NCBI GenBank assembly: GCA_039602395.1
Contig: JBCNJP010000024.1
Span: 4,991,524 to 5,055,523 of the forward strand
Source of the DNA: Deinandra increscens subsp. villosa
Taxonomy: Eukaryota; Streptophyta; Magnoliopsida; Asterales; Asteraceae
Direction of reading: 5' to 3'
DNA: 64,000 nt
Below the pieces are notes generated by a model. The model saw only the letters and a list, made by a program, of their open reading frames with translations. It ran no database searches and was not told where the DNA came from. The position numbers and the translations under genes were made by a program. The number at the start of each line of letters is the position of its first letter. The stretch's first letter is position 1. Below, piece by piece: positions 32,662 to 44,957 of the stretch.

Positions 32662-35600
32662 CTACTTGTCGAAGGCCTTAACCCCTGCATTCACATCCTT
32701 TGAAAGATCACTCATGCTGGTCATGGTGACCTTAGCATGTTGCAGAGCTTCCCAATCTTGTTCATTCCACTGATCTTGAACATTAATTTCTTTATGGGTT
32801 GTGACGCTACTATCTGCCCTGTGAACATAGAAGAGTTTTTCTTCTTCTTCCCAAATCACAAACTTTATTGGACTGGTTGTTTTTTCTTCAATGTCTTCAT
32901 CAACCTGAGTTTCAGAGATCAGTCCATGCTCGAGCACTTTTGGTTCTATGCTCATTCTTAGCAGGAGCTCAGCTCTAGACAAACTCATTATCCCTTGCAT
33001 TTTTGCATAGATGTCTGATAATTGGAAGATGTCAAGCATTCTGGTGGCGAGAATTAGCATTCACTACTCTGGTGATCCCACTTAGGCACTGGAATTTGAA
33101 GTCAAAAGTATCTTCATTAACTGTCCACCCCACAATTTTGTTTTGTCGGTGTGGGCCTCTTTTCCTTGGCCTTTGCTCTCTTTTTCTTTTGTGATGCAGC
33201 AGTTTTCTCTTTCTTAATTTATTCTCCTCATTGGAATCATCAGTTGATTCTATTGCTTTTGGAGCTTTTTCTTTTGAGGACTAAGAAGAAAGATCAGGTT
33301 GATCTTGAGTAGGTTTGGAGGTGGTGGAAGGTTCTTTTATTGTGAGTGGAGGAAGGGAGGTTTGTGAAGGTGGTTTACTGGCTTCAGGAGTTGGGCTAGA
33401 AGGTGGAGTAGGTGGGAAGATATCAGAAAAATTCATAGTGGGTGGAGGCTTCTTTTTTAAAGGAATGATGGGTGTAAAGTTGTCGGTTCTGTACTTGGGG
33501 TTGGAAAGCTTGGTGGCTACTTTCTTGGAGATGGAGGGTGGTTTGTATGGAATGATGGCTAGTGACTGTAGAAGAGATGGAACAGATGTAGGCATGGGAT
33601 TTGGGTCATATATGAAGGAAGGTGGAGGAGGGATATCTGCATCATCAGTGATCTCAGGTTTAACATTTATATGAGTTGACATACCTGAGGTGAGCTCTGA
33701 AGGTGCAGGCATCACAAGATTTGGGTTGACAGCACCTATATCTCCTTTTAGCTCATGAAAGATTGAATCAATCAATTTGCACAATTCTTTGACTTTCATT
33801 TGAGCTACCTCTTCTTCAGATCTTATGTTTCTGACCACAAATGCCCTTTTGACCTTTTTCAGCAGAAGGTAATTCTCATCACTCTTTACCAGCTTGGTAG
33901 GCAATTGAGAGGCAATAGAGATTAGCCTCTGCCTATCAGCTTCAGTCACAGACATCCAAATCATAAACCTTCAGTCTCCAGTTGAAAGACCTAGTCTTTG
34001 CTTCTTCCAGTAAATTTTCAAATACAGAATTTTGCATGTATAGATCAAATTCCTCTTGAAGTTCTTTTGCTAGCCTCTCATCCTATGCTATTCTCTTGGC
34101 ATCTTCTACCATCTTCTGTATAGCTTCAGCCTCTGGAGTTTGAACCACCTATTGAATTGTTTTAGGAAACTCAGTTTGAACAGGTTCTTCAATTTGAATT
34201 TGTTCTGTGCTCCTTAAAGTTATAAGGGTTTCAGCAATATCTTCTATTTCAGCATTACCCTGTTATTCCGGTTGAACCACAGTTGGCTCAGCAGACCCAT
34301 CAACACCAAAAATTGAGTTGCCAGGGCCAAAAGTTTCCACCTGGGTAGTTGATTGGGTTTCTGGTTGAACGATAGCTTCAGCTTCCACAAATACTTCCGC
34401 TTCAAGTTCCGCCTGAACTTCCTCTTGAACAGTAGATTGATCTTCAGTCACCACCTGAGGTTTGGTGACTTCAGATTCTATGTCAGCAATCTCCAGCACC
34501 TCTGTGCCTTCATCTTCACCAATAGGACTATCATCTTCTCCTTCAGTGAGTGTAGCAACTACAATGGTTGCAGTGCTATCTTCAGTTGCCTTGCTGTGAT
34601 CACTGGCTTTTTCAGCCGGAAAGATGACATCTTTTAGGAGTGTAGTGATCATGTTGATGTGCTCAGGTAGAGCACCAGCAATCAACATTGAAGATTGAAC
34701 AAGCACTGTGAGGTTCGGATCCTCAAAAGGTGAAATGGCAATCAGTTGACTGCATTTAATGTTGGCCCAACACTCTTCAACATCAAAGGGATTTATACCA
34801 ATTCTTTGACAAGCTGTGGCTCTAACTTCAGCCGGTATCCTCTGATCTTCTTCAATTTCAGTAATGACAGGCCTTGAGGGCATCTTCTCCCCCAATTTGA
34901 CAGTATCAGCTTCTTTAGCTATTACAGCTTCATCAGCATCTCTGTGAAGGGTTGAAGGACCTGCTTCAGCATCAGTAGGATTAGCTTTCACCAGTTTGGC
35001 AGCAGTTGCATTTAGAGTATCAACATGTGCTTGGAGAGATAGGTACAAGTTCATCAATTCTGGTAGTGTAAAACTGTCCTCAACTGGCTTTTTACCAGCA
35101 TCCTTGGACGAAACCAAGCTATCAATCCTAGATTGATCAGCAGTGGTACCCATGGCTTCTTGGCATCTGGGATTCTCTTCATCTGTCACAACAACTCTCG
35201 GTTCCAATAAAGGAACTTCAAGTGCTGATTTAGAGAAGATTGCCGCGGATTGGGTCTTATTGATGTTACTGCTGACACCAGGGTCCAGTGGGGATCCTTG
35301 GGCAGCAGCAGCCCTTTCCGCATGAATCTCATCAAAACTCCCGAGATTCACCTCCGGTGAGGAGTGTAGGTTCAGTGCTGCAGGGTCCTGGCTTATCAGG
35401 TTGTCTTGTGGTAGGTGAGTTAATAACACCTTCACTTAAGCCAAGATTGATAGCACTGTCACTCCTGGGGGATTGGGGTTGAAGTGGTGAAATATGTCCA
35501 GATGGGGATTGTGCATCTGCTTCTAATGACTCCCCCTCAAACGAAGGTTCGTCCCTAAGAGAGAATCCCAATTTGACCAGTTTCCGCTTGGGCTTTTTCC

Positions 35601-36956
35601 CTGAAGCGGGGTTAGAAGCTTCGGGTTGGGTGGTGGCACTAGGTGGAGGAGACCTAATGACCACTTGTCGCTATCTTTTGAAAATGACAGGAGGAGTTTC
35701 AGTTGAGGAAGTGGCAGTGGTAGATTGATTGTGAGCTTTCCTCTTTTTGGATTGAAAGGTTTTTAGTGTTGAGGAAGCAGGGACAGATGTGGAATCAGTA
35801 ACTGTTAGGTCTACAGTTCTGTCATCTTGAGCTTGGAGCTCAGTTGCTCCTACAGTTTCCGCTTGGGCTTTTTGCCTGAAGCGGGGTTAGAAGCTTCGGG
35901 TTGGGTGGTGGCACTAGGTGGAGGAGACCTGATGACCACTTGTCGCTGTCTTTTGAAAATGACAGGAGGAGTTTCAGTTGAGGAAGTGGCAGTGGTAGAT
36001 TGATTGTGAGCTTTCCTCTTTTTGGATTGAAAGGTTTTTAGTGTTGAGGAAGCAGGGACAGATGTGGGATCAGTAACTGTTAGGTCTACAGTTCTGTCAT
36101 CTTGAGCTTGGAGCTCAGTTGCTCCTACAGTTTCCGGTTGAACCTCTGCATTAGCAGGTTCATCAGGAAACTGCCTTGGAATCGGTAAGGGGTGGTCAGT
36201 GTCCCTTCCAAGAAATGGAGACTTGTTTACAGCAAGATTAGAAAAAGTTTTCTCATTAAGAAGTTTGGAATGCAAAACTGTACCAAGACACACAAGTTGG
36301 GGGTACTCTTCTTTGAGGATGTAAGTTAAAAACCTTGGTTATAAGTAGATAAACTCAGGTTGGACATTTGATTTTAGGGCATCAAGTCTGAGTTTAGAAA
36401 AATTAAAATTCTCACCCTTTATCACCGAATAGAAGGCAGATGCTTGTTCACTGGCAAGCTCATCAAATCCACCCTTTTTTGGAGATAGGCAAACCAATAT
36501 TGTGTGAGCCAAGAACCTCCATTTATATGGTAACTGCCCCTTCTTAATGGTTTTGCTTTGCAGTGAACCACCGTACCCTAGATCTCTGAATAGTCGAAGA
36601 TATTTCTTTGAATCGACTATCTCATATCCACCAGCATCCCTTAGTTTCAGCACTCTTCTAACTGTAGCTTCGTCAATTTGGACTTCAATGCCCTGAAAGG
36701 TTGACACAATCGCTTCACTACCATTTGCCCTTTCGGTAACCCTAGCATGTGACCAAAAAACCTCTAGTACTTCTTCAAAAATTTCTGCTTCGACAGTAAG
36801 CGCATGGTGAAGATGAGAACTTTTTATGAAGTCAATCATTCCGTTGTAGATGTCGGTTTTGCTCGGTGGCTCTAGATACGCCACAAGGTTGTGTTCTATC
36901 GGAAACTTGTAGTCACTTACGGGCCTTTTGCCACTTGCCTTCCCCTTAGGAGCCAT
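32662..36956 (-). pseudogene. E3 ORF3, heavily broken
   Basis: It starts at 36956 (MAPKGKASGKRP), without the intron seen in E1. The N-terminal domain reads HNLVAYLEPPSK, SSHLHHALTVEA, TIKKGQLPYKWRFLAHTIL and ENFNFSKLRLDA. It hits a TAA at 36339-36341 inside the YLYPRFL-type motif, then continues in the same frame. A 275-bp duplication (35581-36130) shifts the frame. The middle is Glu/Val/Pro-rich with VQPE/VQAE words (35435-34263). Further stops lie at 34263, ~34150, ~34085 and 33281, and a frameshift lies near 33970. The C-terminal domain (33060-32662, VIWEEEEKLFYVHRADSS) matches the CACTA copy (LEVDKDGNLVVYRADGS). I see no membrane segment. Function is unknown. Confidence 0.78.
35581..36130 (-). 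repeat. 275-bp direct duplication inside E3 ORF3
   Basis: Copies 35581-35855 and 35856-36130 start with tttccgcttgggcttttt and differ at about four sites. 275 is not a multiple of three, so the second copy forces a frame change. Confidence 0.95.
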
Positions 36957-37704
36957 AGGCGACGCAGGTTGACGGTTTACGGAAATTTATTGGAGAGGAG
37001 ATGAGAAGAATTTGGGAGTAATTGCGGAGTGGGGTTTGATGAAAATGGGAAAGTGACGATAATTTAGGGCTTTAACCTTTTACGACACTGACGTGGAGGA
37101 GAGAGGTTAAAAAATTGACGGTTCAGTGACTGATGAGACAGGTGCTTTATTGGTTGTATGGTACAACTGGTTAAAGCATGTCCTTATCCAAAAGATAATT
37201 TACTGAAACCTCGGATTTTAAACAGTTAAAAATTCAATGGGTAAATAAATGTATATCCGCTTAGAAAAGTGTGCCTTCCGGGTAATTAAATGAGATGTTG
37301 ACTTTGTTGACCCGGAAGTTCAAGCGGAACCCATTTTCTCCTTTAATTTAAAAACAAAAATTCTTCCGTCTGAACATTAAGCGGACAACTTTTCTGCTTG
37401 AAAGAATTGTTTTCAAAATAAATTTTCCACATCATTCTAAAGCATTTTTCCGGTTGAAGTTCACCCGGAAAATTTCAAAAGTTGTCTTCTCAGGTTGAAC
37501 CCGAACTTGAACCGGAAATCCAAAACACATGAATTTTTGAAAATTTGTGTTAATTATCCATAGCTTTATCAGCAGTTACTGACTATGAACTGAAAAGTCG
37601 TTTGATTAACAATAAAGATTTTCATTTTCTTTTTCTTTTTGTATCAAGAGACGGGCTTTAGAGCACATGTCCCTCTTTTTATTAAAATTGTGAAAACAGT
37701 TTAA
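36957..37704 (-). other. E3 region between pol and ORF3, with CCGG-TTGAA motifs
   Basis: No protein is encoded. Words such as ccggttgaagttcacccgga, ttccgcttgaac and aaccggaa recur at 37250-37515. The conserved E1/E2/E4 stem-loop array was not found here; only one unrelated hairpin-like sequence occurs near 37647-37677. Confidence 0.6.
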
Positions 37705-37915
37705 TTAGTCAAAGTTCATCATACCAATGGCACTAATGAGATAGAAAAATCTAGCTTCATCAAATGCTTTGGTAAATAGGTCAGCCAATTGTTGATCTGT
37801 ATGAACTTTGACCATTCTAATCAAGTGTTTCTCAGCACAATCTCTAATAAAATGGTACATGATATCAATGTGTTTTGCTTTTGAGTGTTGAACAGGGTTG
37901 TTTGTGATTGATATA
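37705..37915 (-). pseudogene. pol: E3 pol C-terminal end (RNase H), separated by E4
   Basis: On the minus strand it reads SITNNPVQHSKAKHIDI, then LADLFTKAF and MMNFD-stop. It continues the frame that is cut at ADNNSAI on the other side of E4 (50470). Confidence 0.93.
37911..37915. other. E4 target site duplication, left (ATATA)
   Basis: ATATA here and at 50470-50474 flank E4. Joining the flanks restores the E3 RNase H frame. Confidence 0.93.
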
Positions 37916-38389
37916 TGAAGATCAATGTAGGGAGGAATTCATAGTTTTGTTAAGTCTACTTGTTTAGATTAGCTTAATTGTAATCTTGTCTTTCTGGTAG
38001 TTAGCGAAACTACCGAGCGAAACTGTTGTTTCGCTCGGTATCTAGATTAGTCGGTCTCAGTGACAGTTTCGCTTGGCCAGCGAAACTACCAGCGAAACTG
38101 TCTACTGATGTGTATAAATAGTAGCCTTAGTGCTCTCATTTGTAACTTTTGCAACATTCTCAACCCTATACAATTTCTGCATTTTTGGTAAGTTTGGTGA
38201 CGGCTAGGAGCATTCTATTACATCTTTGTAGCTTTTTGGTCATCTCTTATTATTCTTTTGGTTGATGTTGTGATTGTTCAATACTAGAAACCCATTTTAG
38301 CTATTGGAAATCATCATCTATTGTTGTTTGATTGGTTTTCTTCTCAAAACACCATCATTAGCACTGATTAAGATCAGTACGGACCAACA
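37916..38389 (+). repeat. E4 5' LTR with U3 hairpins and TATA box
   Basis: It begins TGAAGATCAATG and ends ACCAACA. U3 has a perfect 13-bp hairpin, TACCGAGCGAAAC / GTTTCGCTCGGTA (38011-38040), and a second, AGTTTCGCT / AGCGAAACT (38065-38087). Both lie just upstream of TATAAATA at 38113-38120. Confidence 0.95.
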
Positions 38390-38392
38390 ATA

Positions 38393-38404
38393 TGGTATCA
38401 GAGC
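38393..38404 (+). other. E4 primer binding site
   Basis: TGGTATCAGAGC, complementary to initiator tRNA-Met, lies three bases after the 5' LTR. Confidence 0.95.
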
Positions 38405-38619
38405 CTTTGTGCTCTTGATTTTCGGTGTTTTTGAGTGTTTTTGGTAAAACTTTTGAAAATCTATTTGGATCTGTAATTTGATTGTTTTGGATTGAAAAGT
38501 GGTTGAATATTATGCGTTTTGATGTTCTGAAGCTTATGCAATCAACTGATCATTACTTCATAGTGATTTGGGTTGATTTTTGATCATTTCTTCTTCAAAA
38601 AGAGGGTTTTCTGTTCTGG

Positions 38620-39000
38620 GCGAAATTGCTGATTATTCAGCGAAACTGTGCCTTCAGACAGCGAAACTATCAAGCGAATTTGTAGTTTCTCTGCGAAACT
38701 ACTGAGCGAAACTATTCTTTCGCCCTAAATCCGAAGCGAAACTATTGACATTTTTCTTGAACGAAAGTTCAAACCAGTTTCCAGCGAATCTAGCTAGCGA
38801 AACTGTGTGTCATCGGGTATTTCCGAGCGAAAGTGCTGCCCGTGCATACAACGAAACTAGTTGGCGAAATTGCTGAATTGGTTCAGTGTTCCCAAGCGAA
38901 ACTGCTGGCGAAATTATAAGTTCCAGCGAAATTATTCATCTGATCAGGATTTCCGAGCGAAATTGCTGGCGAAACTAATTCTCCCAGCGAAACTAACCAA
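38620..39000 (+). repeat. E4 leader array of AGCGAAACT motifs
   Basis: About 15 GCGAAA words (mostly agcgaaactg/a) plus variants lie between the PBS and gag, at irregular 15-30-nt spacing. The segment with acgaaagttcaaaccagttt is nearly repeated in the gypsy-type LTR at 63304-63430. Confidence 0.88.
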
Positions 39001-39052
39001 ATTGTCTTGTTCTTTGTTAGTTTGTGTCTTTCTTATTTCAGGCTGATTTGAG

Positions 39053-41687
39053 ATGGCATCAGGTACCAATGTTGCTGACACTGAAAGCATTGCTCCAAAC
39101 CGACCACCGAGGCTGATCAACGGAGACAATTTTGAAGACTGGAAACGATGTCTGAAATCGTTCTTTCTGTACACCGATTACAATCAATGGTTATCGATCG
39201 TCAACGGACCTCATGTTCCAACCATCACTACTGGTGAAGTAACCCAGATCAACACCAATCCGTCTTCCTTTTCTGAGAAGGATTTGAAACTTATTGATCG
39301 AGATCAAAAAGCTCTTGGTGCTCTTTCTCTCTATTTGTCGCAAGAAATCTACAATCGTTTCGCTGAGCACTCTGATGCAAAAAGTTTGTTTGATGCTCTT
39401 TGTGAGTTTTATGACGGTAATGAAGATCTTGTGAAGGACAAAGAAGCCCAAGCAACTAAAGAATTCAACTCGTTCACCGGCATGAAGAATGAAAAGTTAA
39501 CTGATTTGACAAACCGTTTTCTGACCGTGTCAAGTAATCTGAAGAAGTATGAATCAAAACTCACTAACTCTGAACAAATCAAGAAGCTGTTGGATGCTCT
39601 TCCACCGGAGTGGAGCATTCAGGTTCGTATGCTGAAACAAGAGAGGGGTTTCTCCGATTACAAGCTTATGGATGTAATTAACAAGCTTAAGTCATTTGAG
39701 CTAGATGTTCAAAGGAGAGAGTACAATCAAACCATGGGTCCTGCTAAAGTTTATTCTCCGAATTCGGCTTTCATCTCAACTGTTACACCCAAAGGAGCCT
39801 CATCTCAAATTCAATCTGCCCATCTTGGGTCTGGTTCATCCTCAACTGCTTCTACCGCTGCTCAGCAAACATCCCAGATCTCACCCGAATACATGGGATT
39901 GTTCTCATTGTTTACCAACAGTTATCAAGCTTTCGCTGCTGGAGAACTTCAAGGTTCGACTCTGACTGCTGAGGATATGTACCAAGTTGACCCAGATGAT
40001 TTGGAAGAAACCGACCTAAAATGGCAAATGGCTATGTTGACCGTTCGTGCTAGAAAGTTCTTCGAACATACTAGGAGAAACACTTTCAAGAATCAAAATG
40101 GAAAAGTTGGATTCGATAAGGCTAAGCTAAGATGTTACAACTGTAAGCAACTTGGCCACTTCAAAAGAGAATACCCGAATCCAATTGTCACTGAACCGAC
40201 CTTTGAGCCTGCAACTCGAGTCATCCCTATCACCGACAAAGCTGAAGCCAAGCCAAACAAAGAAGTGGCTCTTCTGACTAACTTTGACTGGAGTTCGGAG
40301 GTCTCTGAAGCTGAGGAAGCCATAAATCAAGCTCTTGCGGCTCAAATTCATGAACAAAGCAATGACCACATAGTTAACAGCTGTGAGAAGGGAGAAGCTG
40401 AGAAGAAGATGAATGAGAAAACGGCAAGCACACCCGCGTGCACATGTGAGAGAGCTCTTGCTGCAGAAAAGGTTATAATGGATCTTTCATATGAATCTGT
40501 TCAAGATATGTGCTCTCATCCTTGTAGAATTCGTTTGTTCGGCATCGACAAGGCCAATCGATTGTTGATTGACAACAACAATGAATTAAAAACCATGAAC
40601 ACCCAATTAAAGGAAAATGAAGCAAAATATTTTGTGAAATTAAATGAGGCAATGCATGAAAATGAACATTTAAAACAAACTCTTCTTTGCTAAAAATGTC
40701 GAGTTAAACATGCTTTCTGAAAGAGTTACATTAGCCCAATTTGAAACCTCTCAATTTCAGACTAAGTTAGATAGATGGACCGTTTCTCAAATGAAAGTTG
40801 AAGAGATGCTCGTTAAACAACGAGGAGCTAGAATAAAAACCGGGATAGGTATGGAGGACAATGGGAATGTGTTTCCTAAAGTTTATCCTCCTCCAAGCAC
40901 GCATTGTTATTCACCTACTCCGAAACCTCATCCTCTAAATGATTTAATTCCTAGTGATGCTAACAGTCTGCATGCAGGTCTAGAAGGAGTGAACCATAAG
41001 GAGATCAGGGAGGATTTTGATAATGGATATGGTAACACAAGTGGGCTTGGATGCGGTAGTCTTAATTCTAAGGAGTCTGTTACGAGTAGTAGTTCTCATT
41101 CCAAGAAGTCTAGCACAGACAGTAGTATAGCTAGTAGTTGTTCTTCTTTAGATAGCAGTAGTGATGAGTCCGTGTCTGTTAATCAAGAAAGTTTTGTTTC
41201 AAATGAAAATGATCAATGTCATGCAAGTACATCTCAAAATTGCTTCAACAAATTTCTTTCTAATCCAATTCCTTCTTTCACTCCAATACGAATTTCAAAA
41301 CCTACCGAAAATCATGTTTCTCAAGAAAAGAAATCATCTTTGAAAACTAAACTTGTCAAAACCGTTATCAAAATTAATAATGCAAAGATTTCAAATGATA
41401 AAACAAAGATGGATTTTGAAACCAACAGTGATTCTGATTCTAACACATCAAATTGTGAGGAGGAAAGGCTTTCAGAAACTTCCTCCTGCACAAGTCACAA
41501 ATCTCACTGTTTCAGATGTGGTAAGGATGATCATGTTGTTAAACATTGCAAAGAGAAATTAAATCGAACAAACCATGATAGATCCTTTGGCCACAAGGTA
41601 ACCAGTTTTGTAAAACAATTCTTTGGGGGAAAACAGAAAGTTACAAATCCCGGAAATGCAAAAGTCTGGGTACCCGTTATTAAGTAA
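39053..41687 (+). pseudogene. gag: E4 gag, with frameshift and damaged zinc knuckle
   Basis: The ATG at 39053 starts MASGTNVADTES. The capsid-type region (NGDNFEDWKRCLKSFF; AKSLFDALCEFYDG; LDALPPEWS) spans the first ~230 residues. The motif DPDDLEETDLKWQMAML precedes the first knuckle, CYNCKQLGHFKREY (from residue 361), where the fourth zinc ligand Cys is Tyr (codon 40172-40174 TAC). A one-base insertion near 40684 shifts the frame to 40710-41687, which holds a Ser-rich region and a second knuckle, CFRCGKDDHVVKHC, near 41510. The frame ends KVWVPVIK-TAA at 41685-41687. Gag packages RNA; this copy would be truncated at 40693. Confidence 0.92.
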
Positions 41688-41711
41688 TTTTTTGTCTTGT
41701 ATTGCCAGGCA
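41685..41711 (+). promoter_or_regulatory. E4 gag stop followed by a splice-acceptor-like sequence
   Basis: TAA, then a T-rich run, then TTGCCAG before the pol-coding sequence. E3 (53801-53780) and E2 (~8782-8760, minus) have TAA followed at the same distance by TGTGTAG and TGTGCAG. The conservation suggests a functional gag/pol boundary, perhaps a 3' splice site or recoding site. Confidence 0.45.
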
Positions 41712-44700
41712 CTCCCGAAGAACTCTGCAAATAGCTATTGGCATATAGATTCGGGATGCTCTCGGCATATGACAGGGTTGAAAGACCTGCTTACAAATTA
41801 CAGGATCGTGGATGGTGGGTTTGTTTCTTTTGCAGGTGATAAGAGAGGTGGAAAAATGGTTGGTCAAGGAGATGTGTCATATGGGTCTCTTACTCTGGAG
41901 CAAGTCAACTATGTTCCTGAATTGCAGCTTAATCTTCTAAGCGTATCACAAATCTGTGACAAGGATATACCTGTGCTGTTCAAATCAAATGAATGTCTGT
42001 TTCTCAAGCCTGAATTCAAAGTGCCCGAAGAGATGGTGGCGATGCGTGCACCTCGCATCAATGACACATACTTGCTGAATATGAAATCCACTGCATCTCA
42101 CTCTTCCTCGATGACTTGTTTACTTTCAAAAGCTTCTGTATCTGAGTGCTTCTTGTGGCATAGACGTTTAGGACACATAAACTTCAAAATTCTAAATAAT
42201 CTTGTCAAAAACAATTTGGTCCGAGGTCTTCCGTTTAAAGATTTTCCTGTCGTTGAAAAATGTCTTTCATGTGCTAAAGGAAAACAACATAAAAAGCCAC
42301 ATAAGCCAAAAGTGGAAAATTCTATTTCGAGTCCATTAGAATTGCTTCACACTGATTTATTTGGACCTATTAGTGTTCAAAGTCTAGGTAAAAGGTCTTA
42401 CTGTCTTGTCGTCACTGATGATTATTCCAGGTACTCTTGGGTTAGGTTCCTGAAGCAAAAGAGTGACACGACTGAAGCTTTACAGAATATTATCCTGTCC
42501 GTGGAAAGTTCAAGAAGTAAGAAAGTCAAGGCAATCAGAAGCGACAATGGAACTGAATTTCGTGTCAGATCTTTGACTCTATCTGCGCAAACAAAGGGAT
42601 TCTTCGACAATACAGTGCAGCAAGAACTCCGCAGCAGAATGGAGTTGCTGAAAGGAAGAATCGCACACTCGTGGAAGCTGCTCGTACAATGTTGATTGAA
42701 TCAAAGCTGTCGATTATCTTCTGGGCTGAAGCTGTGAACTGTGCGTCCTATGTGCTGAACCGTGTCCTAATCGTGAAAGATAAGATGAAGACGTCATATG
42801 AGCTGTATCATGGAAGGAAGCCACTGATTGATTTCTTTAAGCCGTTTGGATGTTCGTGCACATTGCTGAATACCGAAGCTCAAATTACGAAATTGGGAGC
42901 CGTCTCTGACGAATGTTTCTTTATGGGGTATTCTTCTTCTCAAAAGGCTTATAGAGTTTATAACAAACGTACTCGAATTATGCAGGAATCCTACTACGTT
43001 GACTGGCAAGAATCAAACACTCCCAACACCGGGTCTGGACCAGAATGGCTTTATGATTCAGATACTCTGTTCAAGTCATTCAATCTTCCTATCCTTGCTG
43101 AAGCAAATGATAATCCTCCTCTCGTCGTTATCACCCCTCACTCCGAAATTCAACAACAAAACCTATCCTCATCCTCACAACCTTCGCATCAACCCGACCC
43201 TCCATCTTCCTCTCATGATTTACCCCATCAAACATCCAAACCGGCTCCCCTCAACCTTGACTCAAATTTCAAAACCTTAAAAGATCATCCGCATGACCTC
43301 GTCATTGGTTCTATTACGGATGGAGTGAGGACTCGTCATCAGTCTGGATTGATCAATGAATGTTTGTTCGCGTGTTTTCTGTCTCAGATCGTTCCTAAAA
43401 ATATAGAGGAAGCTTTAGCAGATCCAAGTTGGGTGGACTCTATGTAGTCTGAGCTGCAACAGTTCAGAAAGCTGAAGGTGTGGCAACTAGTGGATCTTCC
43501 AGAGAACAAGGTTCCAATTGGTACAAAGTGGGTCTTCCGGAACAAGCCAGATGATAGAGGAGTTGTGATTAGAAACAAGTCAAGACTCGTGGTTCAAGGT
43601 TTTTATCAAGAAGAAGGAATTGACTATACCGAAGTGTTTGCACCTGTTGCACGCATTGAGGCCATTCGTATTTTCCTGGCTCATGCTGCACACAAGAATT
43701 TCAAAGTGTTTCAAATGGACGTTAAGTGCGCTTTCTTATATGGGGATATTGATGAAGAAATCTACGTGAATCAACCTCCAAGATTCGAAGATCATGAGTT
43801 TCCTGACAAAGTGTACAAGCTCAACAAATCTCTCTACGGTCTACATCAGGCTCCCAGAATTTGGTACGAGACTTTGACTCAATATCTTTTGGGAAAAGGC
43901 TTTACACGTGGATCCATCGACATGACGTTGTTTAAGAAAGAGGTCAACGGCGAAGTGCTGATTGTTCAAGTATATGTAGACGACATCATTTTTGGTTCAA
44001 CAAATGAGAAGCTGTGTCGCGAGTTTGAGGAATTGATGAAGGAGAAATTCGAAATGAGTATGATGGGGGAAATGTGTTTCTTTCTTGGCTTGCAGGTGGA
44101 ACAAAAGCCAGACGGAATTCTCATTCATCAAGAAAAGTACATTCTAGAAATTCTGAAGAAATACAAGATGAACGACGCTTCTGCTGAACTCACTCCTTTC
44201 ACATCTCAGACATGTTTAACTCCCGAAAGTCAAGGAAAGCTGGTCGACCCCAAGTATTATCGATCAATGATTGGGTCTCTTATGTATCTCACAGCCAGTC
44301 GTCCGGATATCACTTTCGCCGTATGCTACTGTGCTCGTTATCAGGCTGACCCAAGGGAATCTCATGAAAAGGCCGTCAAGCGAATTTACCGTTATTTGAA
44401 GGGTTCATCAAGATTGGGTTTATGGTATCCTAGGGGTGGAAACTTTGAACTTAATTCATATTCCGACAGTGATCACGGGGGATGCAAGCTCGATCGAAAG
44501 TCAGTTTCTGGAGGATGCCAGTTTCTGGGGGAATGCTTGGTTTCATGGCAAAGCAAAAAGCAAACAACTGTCTCTTTATCCACAGGTGAAGCTGAATACA
44601 TCGCCGCCTAAAGTTGCTGTTGTCAAGTGCTGTGGATTCAACACCAGATGATGGATTATGGAATCAACTTCCTTCATACACCGCTGTTCTGTGACAATGA

Positions 44701-44914
44701 AGCCGCTGTTGGAATCTTCAAGAACCCGATTCATCATACAAGAACGAAGCACATCGAAACCAGGGTTCATGCAATCCGTGACGCTCAGGAAAAAGGGTTT
44801 ATCGATGTTATTCCCATTGAAACCAAGGCCCAGAAAGCTGATATTTTCACCAAAACCTTTGATAACCCCCGCTTCTATGAGCTTATTAAAATGCTGGGCA
44901 TGATTTCCTTTTAA
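41697..44914 (+). pseudogene. pol: E4 pol: protease, integrase, reverse transcriptase, RNase H
   Basis: The protease motif DSGCSRHMTG is near 41750. The integrase zinc region (HRRLGHINF; CLSCAKGK) lies near 42160-42290, then LHTDLFGP and SDNGTEF. A one-base deletion near 42572 shifts the frame, after which TPQQNGVAER-type text and the rest run in one frame to 44914. RT includes NKSRLVVQG, QMDVKCAFLY and YVDD at 43973-43984. RNase H has SDSDHGG, STGEAEYIAA and ADIFTKTF. In-frame stops are TAG at 43445-43447 and TAA at 44609-44611. Together these enzymes would process, copy and integrate the element. Confidence 0.94.
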
Positions 44915-44957
44915 ATAAATAAAAAAATAAATAAATAAATAAATAAATAAATAAATA
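44915..44957 (+). repeat. AAAT microsatellite directly after pol
   Basis: About nine AAAT/TAAA units immediately follow the pol stop. Confidence 0.92.

Noticed and set aside
37647..37677. Hairpin in E3 after pol as a member of the conserved stem-loop array
   Set aside because: It lacks the CTGCGT/GACCTG core and the pairing is interrupted, so I do not count it with the E1/E2/E4 array.
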